NCBI GenBank assembly: GCA_034007295.1
Contig: JAVERC010000010.1
Location: 1 to 64,000 of the forward strand
DNA: 64,000 nucleotides
DNA from: JACKCP01 sp034007295
GTDB lineage: Bacteria > Desulfobacterota > Desulfobacteria > Desulfobacterales > JACKCP01
Direction of reading: 5' to 3'
This document shows, one piece after another, positions 16,480-25,821 of the stretch. Numbering within the stretch: the stretch's first letter is position 1; each line of letters begins with the position of its first letter. Made by a program: the position numbers and the translations under genes. The notes under the pieces were generated by a model that saw only the letters and a list, made by a program, of their open reading frames with translations, did not search any database and had not been told where the DNA came from.

Positions 16480-18309
16480 GTGATAGCAGTTTCAAGTGTA
16501 ACAAAAAGCTTTGGACAAAATGTTTTATTTGATTCAATCAGCTTTAAAATAAATTCAGGTGAAAAAGTAGGGCTGGTAGGTAAAAACGGTCATGGCAAAT
16601 CAACACTTTTAAGGCTTGTTACAGGAGAAACAGAGCCAGACAGCGGAGAAATAATAATCCCTAAAAACTACAGAATAGGTTATCTTGCTCAGATACTTGA
16701 TTTTACAAGTCCTGATCTGATCTCCGAAGTTGCTTCTTCTCTGCCTTTGAATGAAAAGGACAACATATGGAAGGCTGAAAAAATTCTTTCAGGACTTGGT
16801 TTTTCAGATTCTGATTTTAATAAATCTCCAAAGGCATTCTCAGGCGGTTATCAGGTAAGAATCAATCTTGCAAAACTTCTTGTTGGAGAACCGGATTTTC
16901 TGCTTCTTGATGAGCCTACAAACTATCTTGATATAACTTCAATAAGGTGGCTCAAGGACTTTTTGGTAAAATGGCAAAAAGAGTTTTTTCTTATAACCCA
17001 TGACAGAAGGTTCATGGATTCTGTTGTAACCCATGTAGCTGGTATTCACAGGAAAAAACTGAAAAAAGTGGAAGGAAATACTCAAGCCTATTATGAACAG
17101 ATTATTCTTGAAGAGGAAATTTATGAAAAAACAAGATTAAATGAAGAAAAAAGAAAAAAGGAAGTAGAGCAGTTTATTTCAAGATTTCGTGCAAAGGCAA
17201 GGCTTGCTGGCATGGTACAGTCAAGGGTAAAGGCCCTTGAAAAAATGGGAAACAAGCAAAAACTAGATAAAATTGAACAGCTTGATTTTTCATTTAATGA
17301 AGTTCCTTTTTCAGGAAAGCAGATACTTGATGTAAAAAATTTGAATTTTTCTTATTCAAAGGAAAAACAAATTATAAATAATTTAAGTTTTTCAATTAAT
17401 TCAGGTGATAAAATTGGAATAATAGGAGCAAATGGAAGGGGAAAAACAACCCTTGTTAAAATTTTATCAGGTATAATTAAGCCTGAGTCAGGCAAAATAA
17501 ATTTTAGTACAAATGCAAAACCTGCTGTTTATGTTCAGGATTTTCTAGATGATCTTAAAGATGAAAATACAGTTGCAGATGAAATTTTTTATGCAAACCC
17601 TGATCTTGACAGAACTAAAATACGTTCGATATGCGGAGCCATGCTTTTTTCAGGAGATGATGCATTAAAACCTGTAAGCATTCTTTCCGGTGGAGAAAGA
17701 AGCAGGGTTATGCTTGGAAAGCTTCTTGCAAGACCTTCAAATTTTTTGTTTCTTGATGAACCTACAAACCATCTTGACATGGATTCCTGTGACGCACTTC
17801 TTTGTGCATTGGATAATTTTTCCGGTGCTGTTCTAATGGTAACGCATAATGAAATGCTTCTTGATGCAGTTGCACAAAAATTAATAGTTTTTTATAGCGA
17901 TAAAATAGAGCTTTTTGATGGAACATATCAGGAATTTCTTGAAAAGATAGGCTGGGAAGAAGAAACTTTAGAACAGTCTGTAAAAGATAGTTCTTCAAAT
18001 ATTTTGGATAGAAAATTGCTCAAAAAAAAGCGTGCTTTAGCAGTTCAGGAAAAATCAAAAAAAGTTGGTCCAATAAAAAAAAGAATCACTGAACTTGAAG
18101 ATAAAATAACTATGCTTGAAGAAGAAGAAAAAAAACTTGGAAATCAAATGCAGGAAGCATCCGAGTCAGGTAATGTAGAAAAAATGAGCAGCGTTTCCAT
18201 AAGAATTTCTCAAGTTCAAACTGAAATAGAATCTTTTTTTGATGAGCTGGAATTTAAAACAAAAGAGCTTGAAGAAATTGAAGAACAGTTTGAAAAAGAA
18301 TTTAATTGA
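16480..18309 (+). CDS. ABC-F family ATPase (Uup/YheS-like)
   Basis: Soluble protein of two fused ABC domains, 609 aa. Walker A sites are 'GKNGHGKST' and 'GANGRGKTT'; signatures 'FSGGYQVR' and 'LSGGERSR'; Walker B 'LLLDEPTNYLD' and 'LFLDEPTNHLD'. A charged interdomain linker lies at about 200-280, and a coiled-coil tail at about 510-609 ('RITELEDKITMLEEEEKKL'), as in Uup. ABC-F proteins act on the ribosome E site or in translation quality control rather than in transport. The start is GTG at 16480 with GAGGAG upstream. Stand-alone gene. Confidence 0.9.
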   Translation: MIAVSSVTKSFGQNVLFDSISFKINSGEKVGLVGKNGHGKSTLLRLVTGETEPDSGEIIIPKNYRIGYLAQILDFTSPDLISEVASSLPLNEKDNIWKAEKILSGLGFSDSDFNKSPKAFSGGYQVRINLAKLLVGEPDFLLLDEPTNYLDITSIRWLKDFLVKWQKEFFLITHDRRFMDSVVTHVAGIHRKKLKKVEGNTQAYYEQIILEEEIYEKTRLNEEKRKKEVEQFISRFRAKARLAGMVQSRVKALEKMGNKQKLDKIEQLDFSFNEVPFSGKQILDVKNLNFSYSKEKQIINNLSFSINSGDKIGIIGANGRGKTTLVKILSGIIKPESGKINFSTNAKPAVYVQDFLDDLKDENTVADEIFYANPDLDRTKIRSICGAMLFSGDDALKPVSILSGGERSRVMLGKLLARPSNFLFLDEPTNHLDMDSCDALLCALDNFSGAVLMVTHNEMLLDAVAQKLIVFYSDKIELFDGTYQEFLEKIGWEEETLEQSVKDSSSNILDRKLLKKKRALAVQEKSKKVGPIKKRITELEDKITMLEEEEKKLGNQMQEASESGNVEKMSSVSIRISQVQTEIESFFDELEFKTKELEEIEEQFEKEFN

Positions 18310-18310
18310 T

Positions 18311-18360
18311 AAGATATTTAGCCGTTTGCCAAACGCCAGAATTTTTTGTTCAGCAGCTAT
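18311..18360 (-). repeat. Family A repeat, short degenerate copy
   Basis: 'agccgtttgccaaacgccagaattttttgttcagcagc' resembles a collapsed family A element in which the two ends are joined. It follows the ABC-F stop directly. Confidence 0.45.
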
Positions 18361-18500
18361 TTATTCACAATAGTTTTTTTGTTATTCTGAAAAGTTATTG
18401 AAAAATGAATTGAAAACTTGAGAATCATCCAAACTTGGTATTAGTTTTTGGATTTGGACTATTATGTTTGTGAATTTTTAAAAGGATGTGGTAAAACAAA

Positions 18501-18737
18501 ATGAATAATAAAAAAGATTTAATAACTGGAATAGTGCTTTTGGCTGCTTCAGCAGCTGTTTTGATAAAATTTTTTATGCAGAAGCATGAACTTGAAAATA
18601 TGTCCCATTCTGCTTTTTTTGTAAATCTTACTTTTATTTTATTTTCATTGCTTCTTGCTGGTGCTGGGGTTAAAAAAATATTTTTTTCTGATAAAACAAA
18701 ACCTGACAAATCAGATAAGGATAAAACCGATCTATGA
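18501..18737 (+). CDS. Small two-helix membrane protein, unrecognised
   Basis: 78 aa with two hydrophobic helices (about 8-24 and 40-60) and a lysine/aspartate-rich tail ('SDKTKPDKSDKDKTD'). No family is recognised. It overlaps the downstream GspE-like gene by 4 bp (atga), so the two are translationally coupled and the small protein may anchor or regulate the ATPase; that is inference. 'aaggatg' lies some distance before the ATG. Confidence 0.6.
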   Translation: MNNKKDLITGIVLLAASAAVLIKFFMQKHELENMSHSAFFVNLTFILFSLLLAGAGVKKIFFSDKTKPDKSDKDKTDL

Positions 18738-21025
18738 GTGAAAATATCAATGATATTAATCATCTTAAGTCAGAAGTCGAGTATAGAACCAAACTTCAGA
18801 GCATATCAAACAAAATAAATGAAGCTGTTAAACTCGATGAAATATTCATAGATTTAAAAGATGACATAACCTCTTTGTTTGAATGTGAAAGACTTACAAT
18901 TTACTATATAGACGGAACTAAAAGAGAGCTGGTATCAAGGTTTAAGACAGGTGATGAGATATCAGAAATTCGAGTTCCGATTTCACAAAGTTCTCTTTCC
19001 GGCTATTGCGTTTTTAAACAGACTCTTGTCAATATTAAAGATGTTTACGATGAAAATGAGTTAAAACAAATTGACCCTGAACTTGTGTTTGATAAAAGCT
19101 GGGATAAAAAAACAGGATTTACAACAAGGCAGGTGCTTGTTGTTCCAATAATTTACAAAAATTTTTTACTTGGAGCAATTCAGCTTATAAATAAAAAAAA
19201 CGGCATGGCTTTTGAAAAAAGAGATGAAACTTATGTTTTGGAGCTTGCACAGGTTTTAGGCATAGCACTTCACAATCAAAAAAGACTTGCCATGCAAAGG
19301 CGTCCAAGAAAATTTGACTATCTTCTTGAAAATCATATCCTCACAAAAAAAGAATTAGATAATGCAACTGCAAAGGCAAGAACACAGCAAAGAAGCATCG
19401 AGGAAATTCTTTTAAAGGAATACAGCATTCCAAAAGATGATATTGGTGAGTCTATTGCAAGATATTATAATGTAAAATATGTAAAATTTGAAACAAATAT
19501 GCCTATCCCAGGCGAGCTTACAAGAGGGCTTAAAATTCCTTTTCTTAAAAGTAATAAATGGGTGCCTGTAAGAACAGATGAAGAGGGCTGTCCTCTTATA
19601 GCCATAGATAATCCCGAAGATATCCAGAGGATATCAGATATTAAGTCACTTTTCCCGGGGAGAACAATTAAGTATTGTTTTGCTTTTAAAGAAGATATTC
19701 TTAATATGATTGATCTGTTTACACAAAAAGACGACGATCTTGATTCCATAGATGACATTTTATCACAAATGAGTGATGAAGAGGTTGAAGTTGAAGAAGC
19801 AGAATCAGGGGTGAGCGAGGAAAGTTCTGCAATTGTTCAGCTTGTAAATAAAATAATTCTTGATGCAAATTCAAGGAATGCTTCAGATATTCATATTGAA
19901 CCATACATGGGAAAAGCCAATACTGAAGTAAGATTTAGAATTGACGGTGCTTGTGTCCTTTATCAGACTGTTCCCTATCATTTTAAAAATGCAATTGTTT
20001 CAAGACTTAAAATTATGGCAGATCTTGATATTGCAGAAAAAAGAAAGCCCCAGGACGGAAAAATTAAATTTAAAAAATTTGGCGGAAAAGACCTTGAACT
20101 TCGTATGGCAACAATTCCAACCCAGGGCGGAGTAGAAGATGTTGTTCTAAGAATCCTGGCTTCAGGTGAGCCTATTCCTCTTCCAAATATGGGGTTTTCC
20201 AAAAGAAATTTTGATGAATTTGTAAAGTGTATATCAATGCCTTATGGGATAGTTCTTGTCTGCGGCCCTACAGGTTCTGGTAAAACAACTACACTTCACT
20301 CTGCACTTGGTTACATAAATAAGCCTGAAAGAAAAATCTGGACAGCTGAAGACCCTGTTGAAATTACACAAAAAGGACTCAGACAGGTTCAGGTTAAGCC
20401 AAAAATAGGTTTTGATTTTGCAGCTGCAATGAGAGCCTTTTTAAGAGCTGACCCTGACGTTATCATGGTTGGTGAAATGAGAGATAAGGAAACAACCCAA
20501 ATAGGTATTGAGGCTTCACTTACTGGTCACCTTGTATTTTCAACCCTTCATACTAACTCAGCTCCTGAAACTGTGACAAGGCTTCTTGATATGGGTATGG
20601 ACCCTTTTAACTTTGCCGATGCCATACTGTGCATACTTGCCCAGCGACTTGTAAGAACCCTTTGCAAACATTGCAAGGAAGAATATCATCCAAGTGAAGA
20701 TGAATATCTTGAACTTGTCCATGAATACGGTGAAAAAGCTTTCGAAAAGCACTTAAATATTCCTTATTCCAAAGATCTTGTTTTGTTTCGTCCAAAAGGC
20801 TGTGTAAAATGCAATCAGACTGGATATCTTGGAAGAGCTGGTCTTCATGAGCTTCTTCTTGGAACTGATAAGGTGAAAAAATTAATTCAGAGCCAGTCCC
20901 TTATGGAAGAACTTAAAAGTCAAGCAATAGAAGACGGAATGACAACTCTTAAGCAGGATGGCATAGATAAAGTTTTTCAGGGGAAATGTGATCTTCTTCA
21001 GGTTAGAAAGGTTTGTATTAATTAG
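18734..21025 (+). CDS. GspE/PilB-type secretion ATPase with N-terminal GAF domain
   Basis: 763 aa. Residues about 20-175 form a GAF sensor domain ('VVPIIYKNFLLGAIQLINKKNG'); about 190-320 an MshEN/T2SSE-N domain; the rest is a type II secretion/type IV pilus assembly ATPase with Walker A GPTGSGKTT (near 511), 'ADPDVIMVGEMRDKETTQ', 'TGHLVFSTLHTNSAPET', and a CxxC...CxxC zinc site ('CKHC', 'CVKC'). The GAF fusion suggests ligand control of an assembly motor. No other T2SS/T4P genes are beside it. Its TAG stop is made by the start of a family A repeat. Confidence 0.9.
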   Translation: MSENINDINHLKSEVEYRTKLQSISNKINEAVKLDEIFIDLKDDITSLFECERLTIYYIDGTKRELVSRFKTGDEISEIRVPISQSSLSGYCVFKQTLVNIKDVYDENELKQIDPELVFDKSWDKKTGFTTRQVLVVPIIYKNFLLGAIQLINKKNGMAFEKRDETYVLELAQVLGIALHNQKRLAMQRRPRKFDYLLENHILTKKELDNATAKARTQQRSIEEILLKEYSIPKDDIGESIARYYNVKYVKFETNMPIPGELTRGLKIPFLKSNKWVPVRTDEEGCPLIAIDNPEDIQRISDIKSLFPGRTIKYCFAFKEDILNMIDLFTQKDDDLDSIDDILSQMSDEEVEVEEAESGVSEESSAIVQLVNKIILDANSRNASDIHIEPYMGKANTEVRFRIDGACVLYQTVPYHFKNAIVSRLKIMADLDIAEKRKPQDGKIKFKKFGGKDLELRMATIPTQGGVEDVVLRILASGEPIPLPNMGFSKRNFDEFVKCISMPYGIVLVCGPTGSGKTTTLHSALGYINKPERKIWTAEDPVEITQKGLRQVQVKPKIGFDFAAAMRAFLRADPDVIMVGEMRDKETTQIGIEASLTGHLVFSTLHTNSAPETVTRLLDMGMDPFNFADAILCILAQRLVRTLCKHCKEEYHPSEDEYLELVHEYGEKAFEKHLNIPYSKDLVLFRPKGCVKCNQTGYLGRAGLHELLLGTDKVKKLIQSQSLMEELKSQAIEDGMTTLKQDGIDKVFQGKCDLLQVRKVCIN

Positions 21026-21172
21026 TTGCTGAACGAAAACGGCCTTTTTTGTCCATTTCTAAAGTCAGATTCAAAATTTAATCCTCAAAATACTCAATGT
21101 ATCCTAAAGGTTAAATTTTTCATCTTTCTTGAACTGAACAAAAAATTTTTGTTTTAGCCTGATCACTAATTA
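21023..21172 (+). repeat. Family A repeat, full-length copy supplying a stop codon
   Basis: Complete forward copy: 'tagttgctgaacgaaaacgg' to 'gatcactaatta'. The TAG that ends the GspE-like gene and the TAA (tta on plus) that ends the convergent DUF2721 gene both lie in its terminal bases, so the element precisely fills the gap between two convergent genes. Confidence 0.88.
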
Positions 21173-21574
21173 TTTTGTTTTTTTCTTGTCCTCAATATTT
21201 TGGAGTTCAATTTCAAGTGCTTTTACTGAAATGATTATTTCTCTTAAAGAAAGGCTTAAGGATATCATCATTAAAACAAGGCTTGTTCCAAATACAATTT
21301 TGCCAAGAAAGGGCCTTCCTGCAAAAAGGCAGAACATGCATAAAACACAGCATAAAAGGCTTGATACTCCAAATGCCTGCATATTTTTTATGAGATAAAC
21401 CCTTTTCCTAAGACGTTTTATCTGGCTTAAAATTGTATGGTCAGGATTTGATTTGAGTATTGAATTAAGGCTTCTTATGCGGTTGCCAAGTGCAAGAAAT
21501 CTGTTTGTATAGGCTACAAGAAGAAGAGAAATGGCAGGGAAAAGAAGAGCAGGGGTTGTAAGTGTAATTTCCAT
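21170..21574 (-). CDS. DUF2721-family membrane protein
   Basis: About 134 aa, with N-terminal 'TTPALLFPAISLLLVAYTNRFLALGNRIR' characteristic of DUF2721, then a basic cytoplasmic loop and two further hydrophobic helices ('SLLCCVLCMFCLFAG', 'FGTSLVLMMISLSLSL'). Function is unknown for the family. I prefer the ATG at 21574 because the family begins there; a TTG 12 bp upstream would add four residues. Its stop lies in the family A repeat. Confidence 0.75.
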   Translation of the reverse strand: MEITLTTPALLFPAISLLLVAYTNRFLALGNRIRSLNSILKSNPDHTILSQIKRLRKRVYLIKNMQAFGVSSLLCCVLCMFCLFAGRPFLGKIVFGTSLVLMMISLSLSLREIIISVKALEIELQNIEDKKKTK

Positions 21575-21597
21575 TTTATATCTCAAAAATTCAGGTT

Positions 21598-21622
21598 AAA
21601 AAAGACAGGGTTTTAACCCTGC
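21598..21622 (-). terminator. Terminator of the SlyD-like gene
   Basis: Minus-strand stem cagggtt / aaccctg with a 2-nt loop followed by 'tcttttttaa'. It separates the PPIase gene from the DUF2721 gene. Confidence 0.75.
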
Positions 21623-21634
21623 CGTTTTTAAATA

Positions 21635-22063
21635 CTATGATACAGCAACAAGCTCAACTTCAAAAATTAGATTTTGCCCTGCAAGAAAATGATTAGCATC
21701 AAGGGTTACTTTACTTCCTTCAATTTTTTTAACCACCAGGGGAATAACATGACCATCTTCTGTTCTTGACTGAAGCTGCATTCCTTCGTGTATTTCAAGA
21801 TCATCTGGAAACATTGATTTCTCATATTCAGCAACAAGATCTTCTCTTCTTTCTCCGTAACCTTCTGCCGGAGATACTTTAATTTCCTTGGTATCTCCTA
21901 TGCTCATTCCGTCAACACCTTTTTCAAAACCAGGTATCATCTGTCCTTTACCCATTGTAAATTCGAGAGGTTCTCTTCCTTTTGACGAGTCGAAAACTTC
22001 ACCGTTTTCAAGTTTTCCTGTGTAATGTACTTTTACTGTTTTCCCAATTTGGGCTGTAGTCAT
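21635..22063 (-). CDS. FKBP-type peptidyl-prolyl isomerase (SlyD-like)
   Basis: 142 aa. The FKBP half starts 'VKVHYTGKLENGEVFDSS' and includes 'FTMGKGQMIPGFEKGVDGM' and 'AEGYGERRE'; the inserted IF chaperone flap covers about 70-125. The histidine-rich metal-binding tail of E. coli SlyD is absent. Expected to be a cytoplasmic prolyl isomerase and folding helper. The start ATG has 'ggcggttt' upstream, and the gene has its own terminator. Confidence 0.92.
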   Translation of the reverse strand: MTTAQIGKTVKVHYTGKLENGEVFDSSKGREPLEFTMGKGQMIPGFEKGVDGMSIGDTKEIKVSPAEGYGERREDLVAEYEKSMFPDDLEIHEGMQLQSRTEDGHVIPLVVKKIEGSKVTLDANHFLAGQNLIFEVELVAVS

Positions 22064-22274
22064 TTAAACCGCCTTTCTTGTTTTTGATAAAAATGCATTG
22101 GTACAGACAAAAAAATGTCTTTAAATAAATTCAAAAATAAAATTAATTCAATAGAAGAACTGGAAATAAGAAAATTTTTGAGGGATTTTGCCATAATTGA
22201 TTTGTCAGAGGTGTCTTATTAATAAGACAATCTTTATAAATTCTAACTTCTCAAATTGAAATTTCAAGTATTAA

Positions 22275-22303
22275 ATAAAAAAACAGGGCAATAAAAGCCC
22301 TGT
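22275..22303 (-). terminator. Terminator of the bacterioferritin gene
   Basis: Minus-strand stem acagggc / gccctgt, 7-nt loop, then a run of seven or more T. It lies 24 bp after the bacterioferritin stop. Confidence 0.85.
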
Positions 22304-22326
22304 AAGTAATAAAATAAATTTTTAAA

Positions 22327-22854
22327 TTAATTGTTGCTGCCAACAAAACCAGTTGAAGAAGTGCCTGTGTCAGCAGGTGTTCCTGCTATTTTTGCAAGGT
22401 ATGTATTTCCAAGTTTTGCAATATGTTCCTTTACATCATCAAAATAATTGAAATGCTCCTGTTCTTCATCAATTATCTGTTCAAAAATTTTTACACTTGT
22501 GCTGTCGCCGTTTTCCCTGCAGACAAGAGCGAACTGATTATATCTGTCAATTGTGTCGTCTTCTAGATCAGCATCAAAACCGAATATTACATCAACATCC
22601 TGACCTTTTGATACTTTATCTATTGGCTCTGTTGTTGGTTCCCCCCCAAGTTCCTTGATTCTTTCAGCAAACATTTCAGCATGACGCATTTCATCTATTG
22701 CAATTAACTTGATTTTTGCAGCAAGTTCTCCATAATCCATGTCATCCAAATTGTAATGCTGGTTCATATACTGGTGGATAGCCTGAAGCTCCATTGCTCT
22801 TGCTTCATTAAGAGCATCTATAACTTTTTTTCTTCTTTCTTCCTTTGATGACAT
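22327..22854 (-). CDS. bfr: Bacterioferritin
   Basis: 175 aa ferritin-like four-helix protein for iron storage and peroxide/iron detoxification. Diiron ligands appear in 'NEARAMELQAIHQY' (Glu), 'IDEMRHAEMF' (Glu and His) and 'IDEEQEHFNY' (Glu and His). The Met in 'DEMRH' matches the heme-ligating Met52 of E. coli Bfr. The ATG at 22854 is chosen because GGAGG lies just upstream; the open frame upstream is not conserved-looking. The Thr/Ser/Gly-rich C-terminal tail is extra. Confidence 0.9.
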   Translation of the reverse strand: MSSKEERRKKVIDALNEARAMELQAIHQYMNQHYNLDDMDYGELAAKIKLIAIDEMRHAEMFAERIKELGGEPTTEPIDKVSKGQDVDVIFGFDADLEDDTIDRYNQFALVCRENGDSTSVKIFEQIIDEEQEHFNYFDDVKEHIAKLGNTYLAKIAGTPADTGTSSTGFVGSNN

Positions 22855-22961
22855 TGAGTGCCTCCATTTTGTTGTTATGGGTTTAAAACTAATTCGGCCA
22901 AATAATTCTAAATCAGCAGATGAACAAAATTTTTTGTCCAATCTTTATGTGTGATTAAAAT

Positions 22962-23621
22962 TTAATTCTTAAAATATTTCAAATGAGGCTTTAATTCTTT
23001 TTCGAGTTTTTGCCTGTATTCTTCCAGTAATTTTTGGTCGTCAGTTTTTTCAACTCTTATTGGGTCTTTGTAAACAATTTTAACCTTTGAAAAAGGTTTT
23101 GGGATTATAAATTTATCCCAGCTTGATGCATGCCAGTCTTTTTCAGTTTCTGTATACATTGGCACAAGGTATCCCCCTGATGCTGCCGCCATTTTTACAG
23201 CACCGTTTTTTACTATTCCAACTGGTCCTGTAGGCCCGTCTACAATATGTGCTCCAATACCTGATTTTTGTATTTGATCAATCATTTCATTTAGTGCATC
23301 TTTTCCGCCTCTTGAAGAAGAGCCCCTTGCTGTATGCCATCCAGTATGGTTTGCAACTCCGGCAATTAACTCTCCGTCTTTACTTTTGCTTATCATTAAT
23401 GAGGGTTTTAGGTGGGAATAGGTTTTAAAATATCTTATGTATGAAAAAAACTGCTGGTGCAGAGTACATAAAATTATTTTTTCACCATTATTTAAAAGCT
23501 CCATCCATTTTTTTTCATTTATCACTTCAAGTCTAAGTGTTTTTGAGTATGTCCTTATAAAATGATAAACAAATTTTATAAATTTTTTGTTTGTTATAAT
23601 ATTTTTTTTATCTGATTTCAT
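22962..23621 (-). CDS. DUF374-type lysophospholipid acyltransferase-like protein
   Basis: 219 aa. 'LCTLHQQFFSYIRYF' and 'ISKSKDGELIAGVANHTGW' followed by 'ARGSSSRGGKDALNEMI' and 'VDGPTGPVGIVKNGAVKMA' are the conserved blocks of the DUF374 group, related to lipid A acyltransferases. Likely membrane-surface acyl transfer in envelope lipid synthesis. It follows the phospholipase D-like and thioesterase genes in the same direction with an 11-bp gap, suggesting one lipid operon. Confidence 0.8.
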   Translation of the reverse strand: MKSDKKNIITNKKFIKFVYHFIRTYSKTLRLEVINEKKWMELLNNGEKIILCTLHQQFFSYIRYFKTYSHLKPSLMISKSKDGELIAGVANHTGWHTARGSSSRGGKDALNEMIDQIQKSGIGAHIVDGPTGPVGIVKNGAVKMAAASGGYLVPMYTETEKDWHASSWDKFIIPKPFSKVKIVYKDPIRVEKTDDQKLLEEYRQKLEKELKPHLKYFKN

Positions 23622-23632
23622 TTTTATCCTTT

Positions 23633-25069
23633 TTAAAAAGTGGAAAATCCTGTTTTTTCCATAAATAAATATAGATATTTTTTATAAAAAACTGGTTTTT
23701 CAAGTTCTGTGTATTTAATGCTTAGTTGTTTTGAATCAGTATTGGAAAATAAAATTTCAATATATTCTAAAAGATCTTTAAAAAAAACAGTATTGGTTTG
23801 TGCCTTTACAATAACATTTGTTTCAAGATTAAAATTGTCAAGGTTTCTTCTTGTAAAATTAGCAGAGCCTGTAATAAGAAAATTTTCTCCTGAAGATTTT
23901 TTTATCAGCAAAATTTTTGAATGAAGCTGATTTCCTTTTGTTTTAGCCCATCTTACTAAAATATTATTGTCATCAAGTTCCCTGCCTGTAACTCTGTTTG
24001 GTATCCCGTTTTTTTGTCTTCCAAATGCATCTTTATTTGCATCAAGTAAAACTCTTACATTTACTCCTCTTTTTGAAGCTTGTTTAAGAGAATTAATTAT
24101 TTTTCTGTGGGAAAGGTAAAACATAACAAGATCAATTTTGTCTCCTTTTTTTGTTGAATTAATAAGTTTAATTATATTTTTTGAAATTTTATTTTCTGTT
24201 ATTATTTTTATTTTTTCGCTGCTTAAAGTATTGTTTGTATGGAAATTGATTTCTGGAAGTTTTTTAAACCCAGACATTTCAAGTACAGCCTTTTCAGACT
24301 CAAGAAGATCAAGAGCTGCTTTTCCGTTGAATAAAACCCCTGCATTCAAATGATATGAACTGGCATCATGGGGATTAAAAGAGCTTACAATTGCAAAAAT
24401 ATCTTTTTTAGTGCTGCATATAAAAGTTTTTCTGTGATTTGCCTTGAAATTTAATAATCTGAAATAGCTTTTAAAAGATATTTTTTCACCCCCAAAAGGA
24501 TTTTTAACTGTTTTGGAAGGACTGTTCCCAAAAGCTTTAAAAAAGACTCTGTAAATTGCAGAATAAAAAGGATTGCTGTCTCTTAATCTGTCAAGATCTG
24601 TAAAAACAACATGGATTTTATTTTTTTCAAGTTTTTTTAAATCAGGATTTATAAGTCCATTATAAACTGTATTTATAGGATCTGTAATAACACAGATAAA
24701 AATATCCGGGTTTTGTTTCTTTTTTTCTATAAGTGAATTTATAAGTTTATTTGAAAGGCTTTCATCATTTTTTAAGGGTTTTCCCATAAAATTATTAAAT
24801 AAAAACATGTCCATAAGAATAAAATCATTTGCTTCATCAATTTTTGTAATAATTTCATTAAAAATTTCATGTTCTTTTTCAAGTTCTTTTTTATTTACCC
24901 AGGTTAGGTCTTTTAAAAATTTTATATTGGATACATTATGAAAATTGCCTTCAAAAGGAATATTTTCAGGAAGAGGTTTAAAAAGATTAAAAATTCCAAC
25001 AGAAAAAACTATAATGATAAGAATAAATATGATTTTTTTGAAAAATTTTTTCATTTTTTTAAAATTCAT
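23633..25069 (-). CDS. Phospholipase D family protein (cardiolipin synthase-like)
   Basis: About 478 aa with one N-terminal membrane helix ('KKIIFILIIIVFSVGIFNLF'). Two HKD motifs: 'NHRKTFICSTKKD...SSFNPHDAS' in the first half and 'LHSKILLIKKSSG...TGSANFTRRNLDNFN' in the second, both complete. Expected phosphatidyl transfer or phosphodiester hydrolysis at the membrane. The start is uncertain: ATG 25069 overlaps the upstream thioesterase gene by 11 bp, ATG 25054 lies just after it; neither has a strong ribosome site. Confidence 0.85.
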   Translation of the reverse strand: MNFKKMKKFFKKIIFILIIIVFSVGIFNLFKPLPENIPFEGNFHNVSNIKFLKDLTWVNKKELEKEHEIFNEIITKIDEANDFILMDMFLFNNFMGKPLKNDESLSNKLINSLIEKKKQNPDIFICVITDPINTVYNGLINPDLKKLEKNKIHVVFTDLDRLRDSNPFYSAIYRVFFKAFGNSPSKTVKNPFGGEKISFKSYFRLLNFKANHRKTFICSTKKDIFAIVSSFNPHDASSYHLNAGVLFNGKAALDLLESEKAVLEMSGFKKLPEINFHTNNTLSSEKIKIITENKISKNIIKLINSTKKGDKIDLVMFYLSHRKIINSLKQASKRGVNVRVLLDANKDAFGRQKNGIPNRVTGRELDDNNILVRWAKTKGNQLHSKILLIKKSSGENFLITGSANFTRRNLDNFNLETNVIVKAQTNTVFFKDLLEYIEILFSNTDSKQLSIKYTELEKPVFYKKYLYLFMEKTGFSTF

Positions 25070-25802
25070 TCCATTTTGTTTTAAGTTTTGCAAGAACAGT
25101 ATTGTCTGTTTTACGTACAATTTTGTGAAAAAATACATTGTTGGTGTTATCTGCTTTTTTTGTCATAGATATTATTTTATCTCCATAAAAAGAAGGCCTG
25201 TTAAATCCGATTTCGATTTCTGAAATTTGAAAATCATTAAAAATTTTTTCAGGAACGCTTTCAATTGCCCATTCTAAATAAAGTGTGTTGTTTACATGAC
25301 TGTTTATGTCAAGATCGCATCTTCTCACATTAAGGTCTTTTTGGAACTCAGGTTTTTCAAGATCTGGAAGAGATAGAAATTCATCTTCAATTTCTCTTTT
25401 TTCAAAAACAGGATAGTCCGGCAGATAAATTTTTGGTGAAACTGTTTTTTTTGTCTGAAGGTCTAAAAGTTTAAAAGACGAAGTTGCATAAACAAGTTTA
25501 TTTTTAAGGCTGTCTTCTATTTTAAATTCCCTTGGAGCAAAATTTGGCCTTTCTCCAGATCTCCAGGTTGAAACGGAAATTTTGTCCCTCCATTTTGGGT
25601 ATTTGTTTATAATAATATGATATCTGGTTATTACCCATGTAAGATTTTTTTTTATAAGGCTTGTGACAGGACATCCAACAACAGAAGAATGTGTGCTAGA
25701 TGCGTGTTGAAACCAGTTGAGAATATGAACAGGTTTTGTTTTGCCAAGGTGATTTACTTCATTTAATCTTACTTCAAAGCTGTCTGAAAAAATTTTATTC
25801 AC
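25059..25802 (-). CDS. Acyl-ACP thioesterase family protein
   Basis: 247 aa double hot-dog protein: 'EVRLNEVNHLGKTKPVHILNWFQHAS' and 'WVITRYHIIINKYPKWRD' in the first half, 'VRRCDLDINSHVNNTLYLEWAIES' (catalytic Asn/His region) in the second. Releases fatty acids from acyl carrier protein in the cytoplasm. The start is GTG at 25802 with AAGGA 7-8 nt upstream. It heads a minus-strand lipid cluster with the phospholipase D-like and DUF374 genes. Confidence 0.88.
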   Translation of the reverse strand: MNKIFSDSFEVRLNEVNHLGKTKPVHILNWFQHASSTHSSVVGCPVTSLIKKNLTWVITRYHIIINKYPKWRDKISVSTWRSGERPNFAPREFKIEDSLKNKLVYATSSFKLLDLQTKKTVSPKIYLPDYPVFEKREIEDEFLSLPDLEKPEFQKDLNVRRCDLDINSHVNNTLYLEWAIESVPEKIFNDFQISEIEIGFNRPSFYGDKIISMTKKADNTNNVFFHKIVRKTDNTVLAKLKTKWNEF

Positions 25803-25821
25803 TTATTGTTCCTTTAATTAT

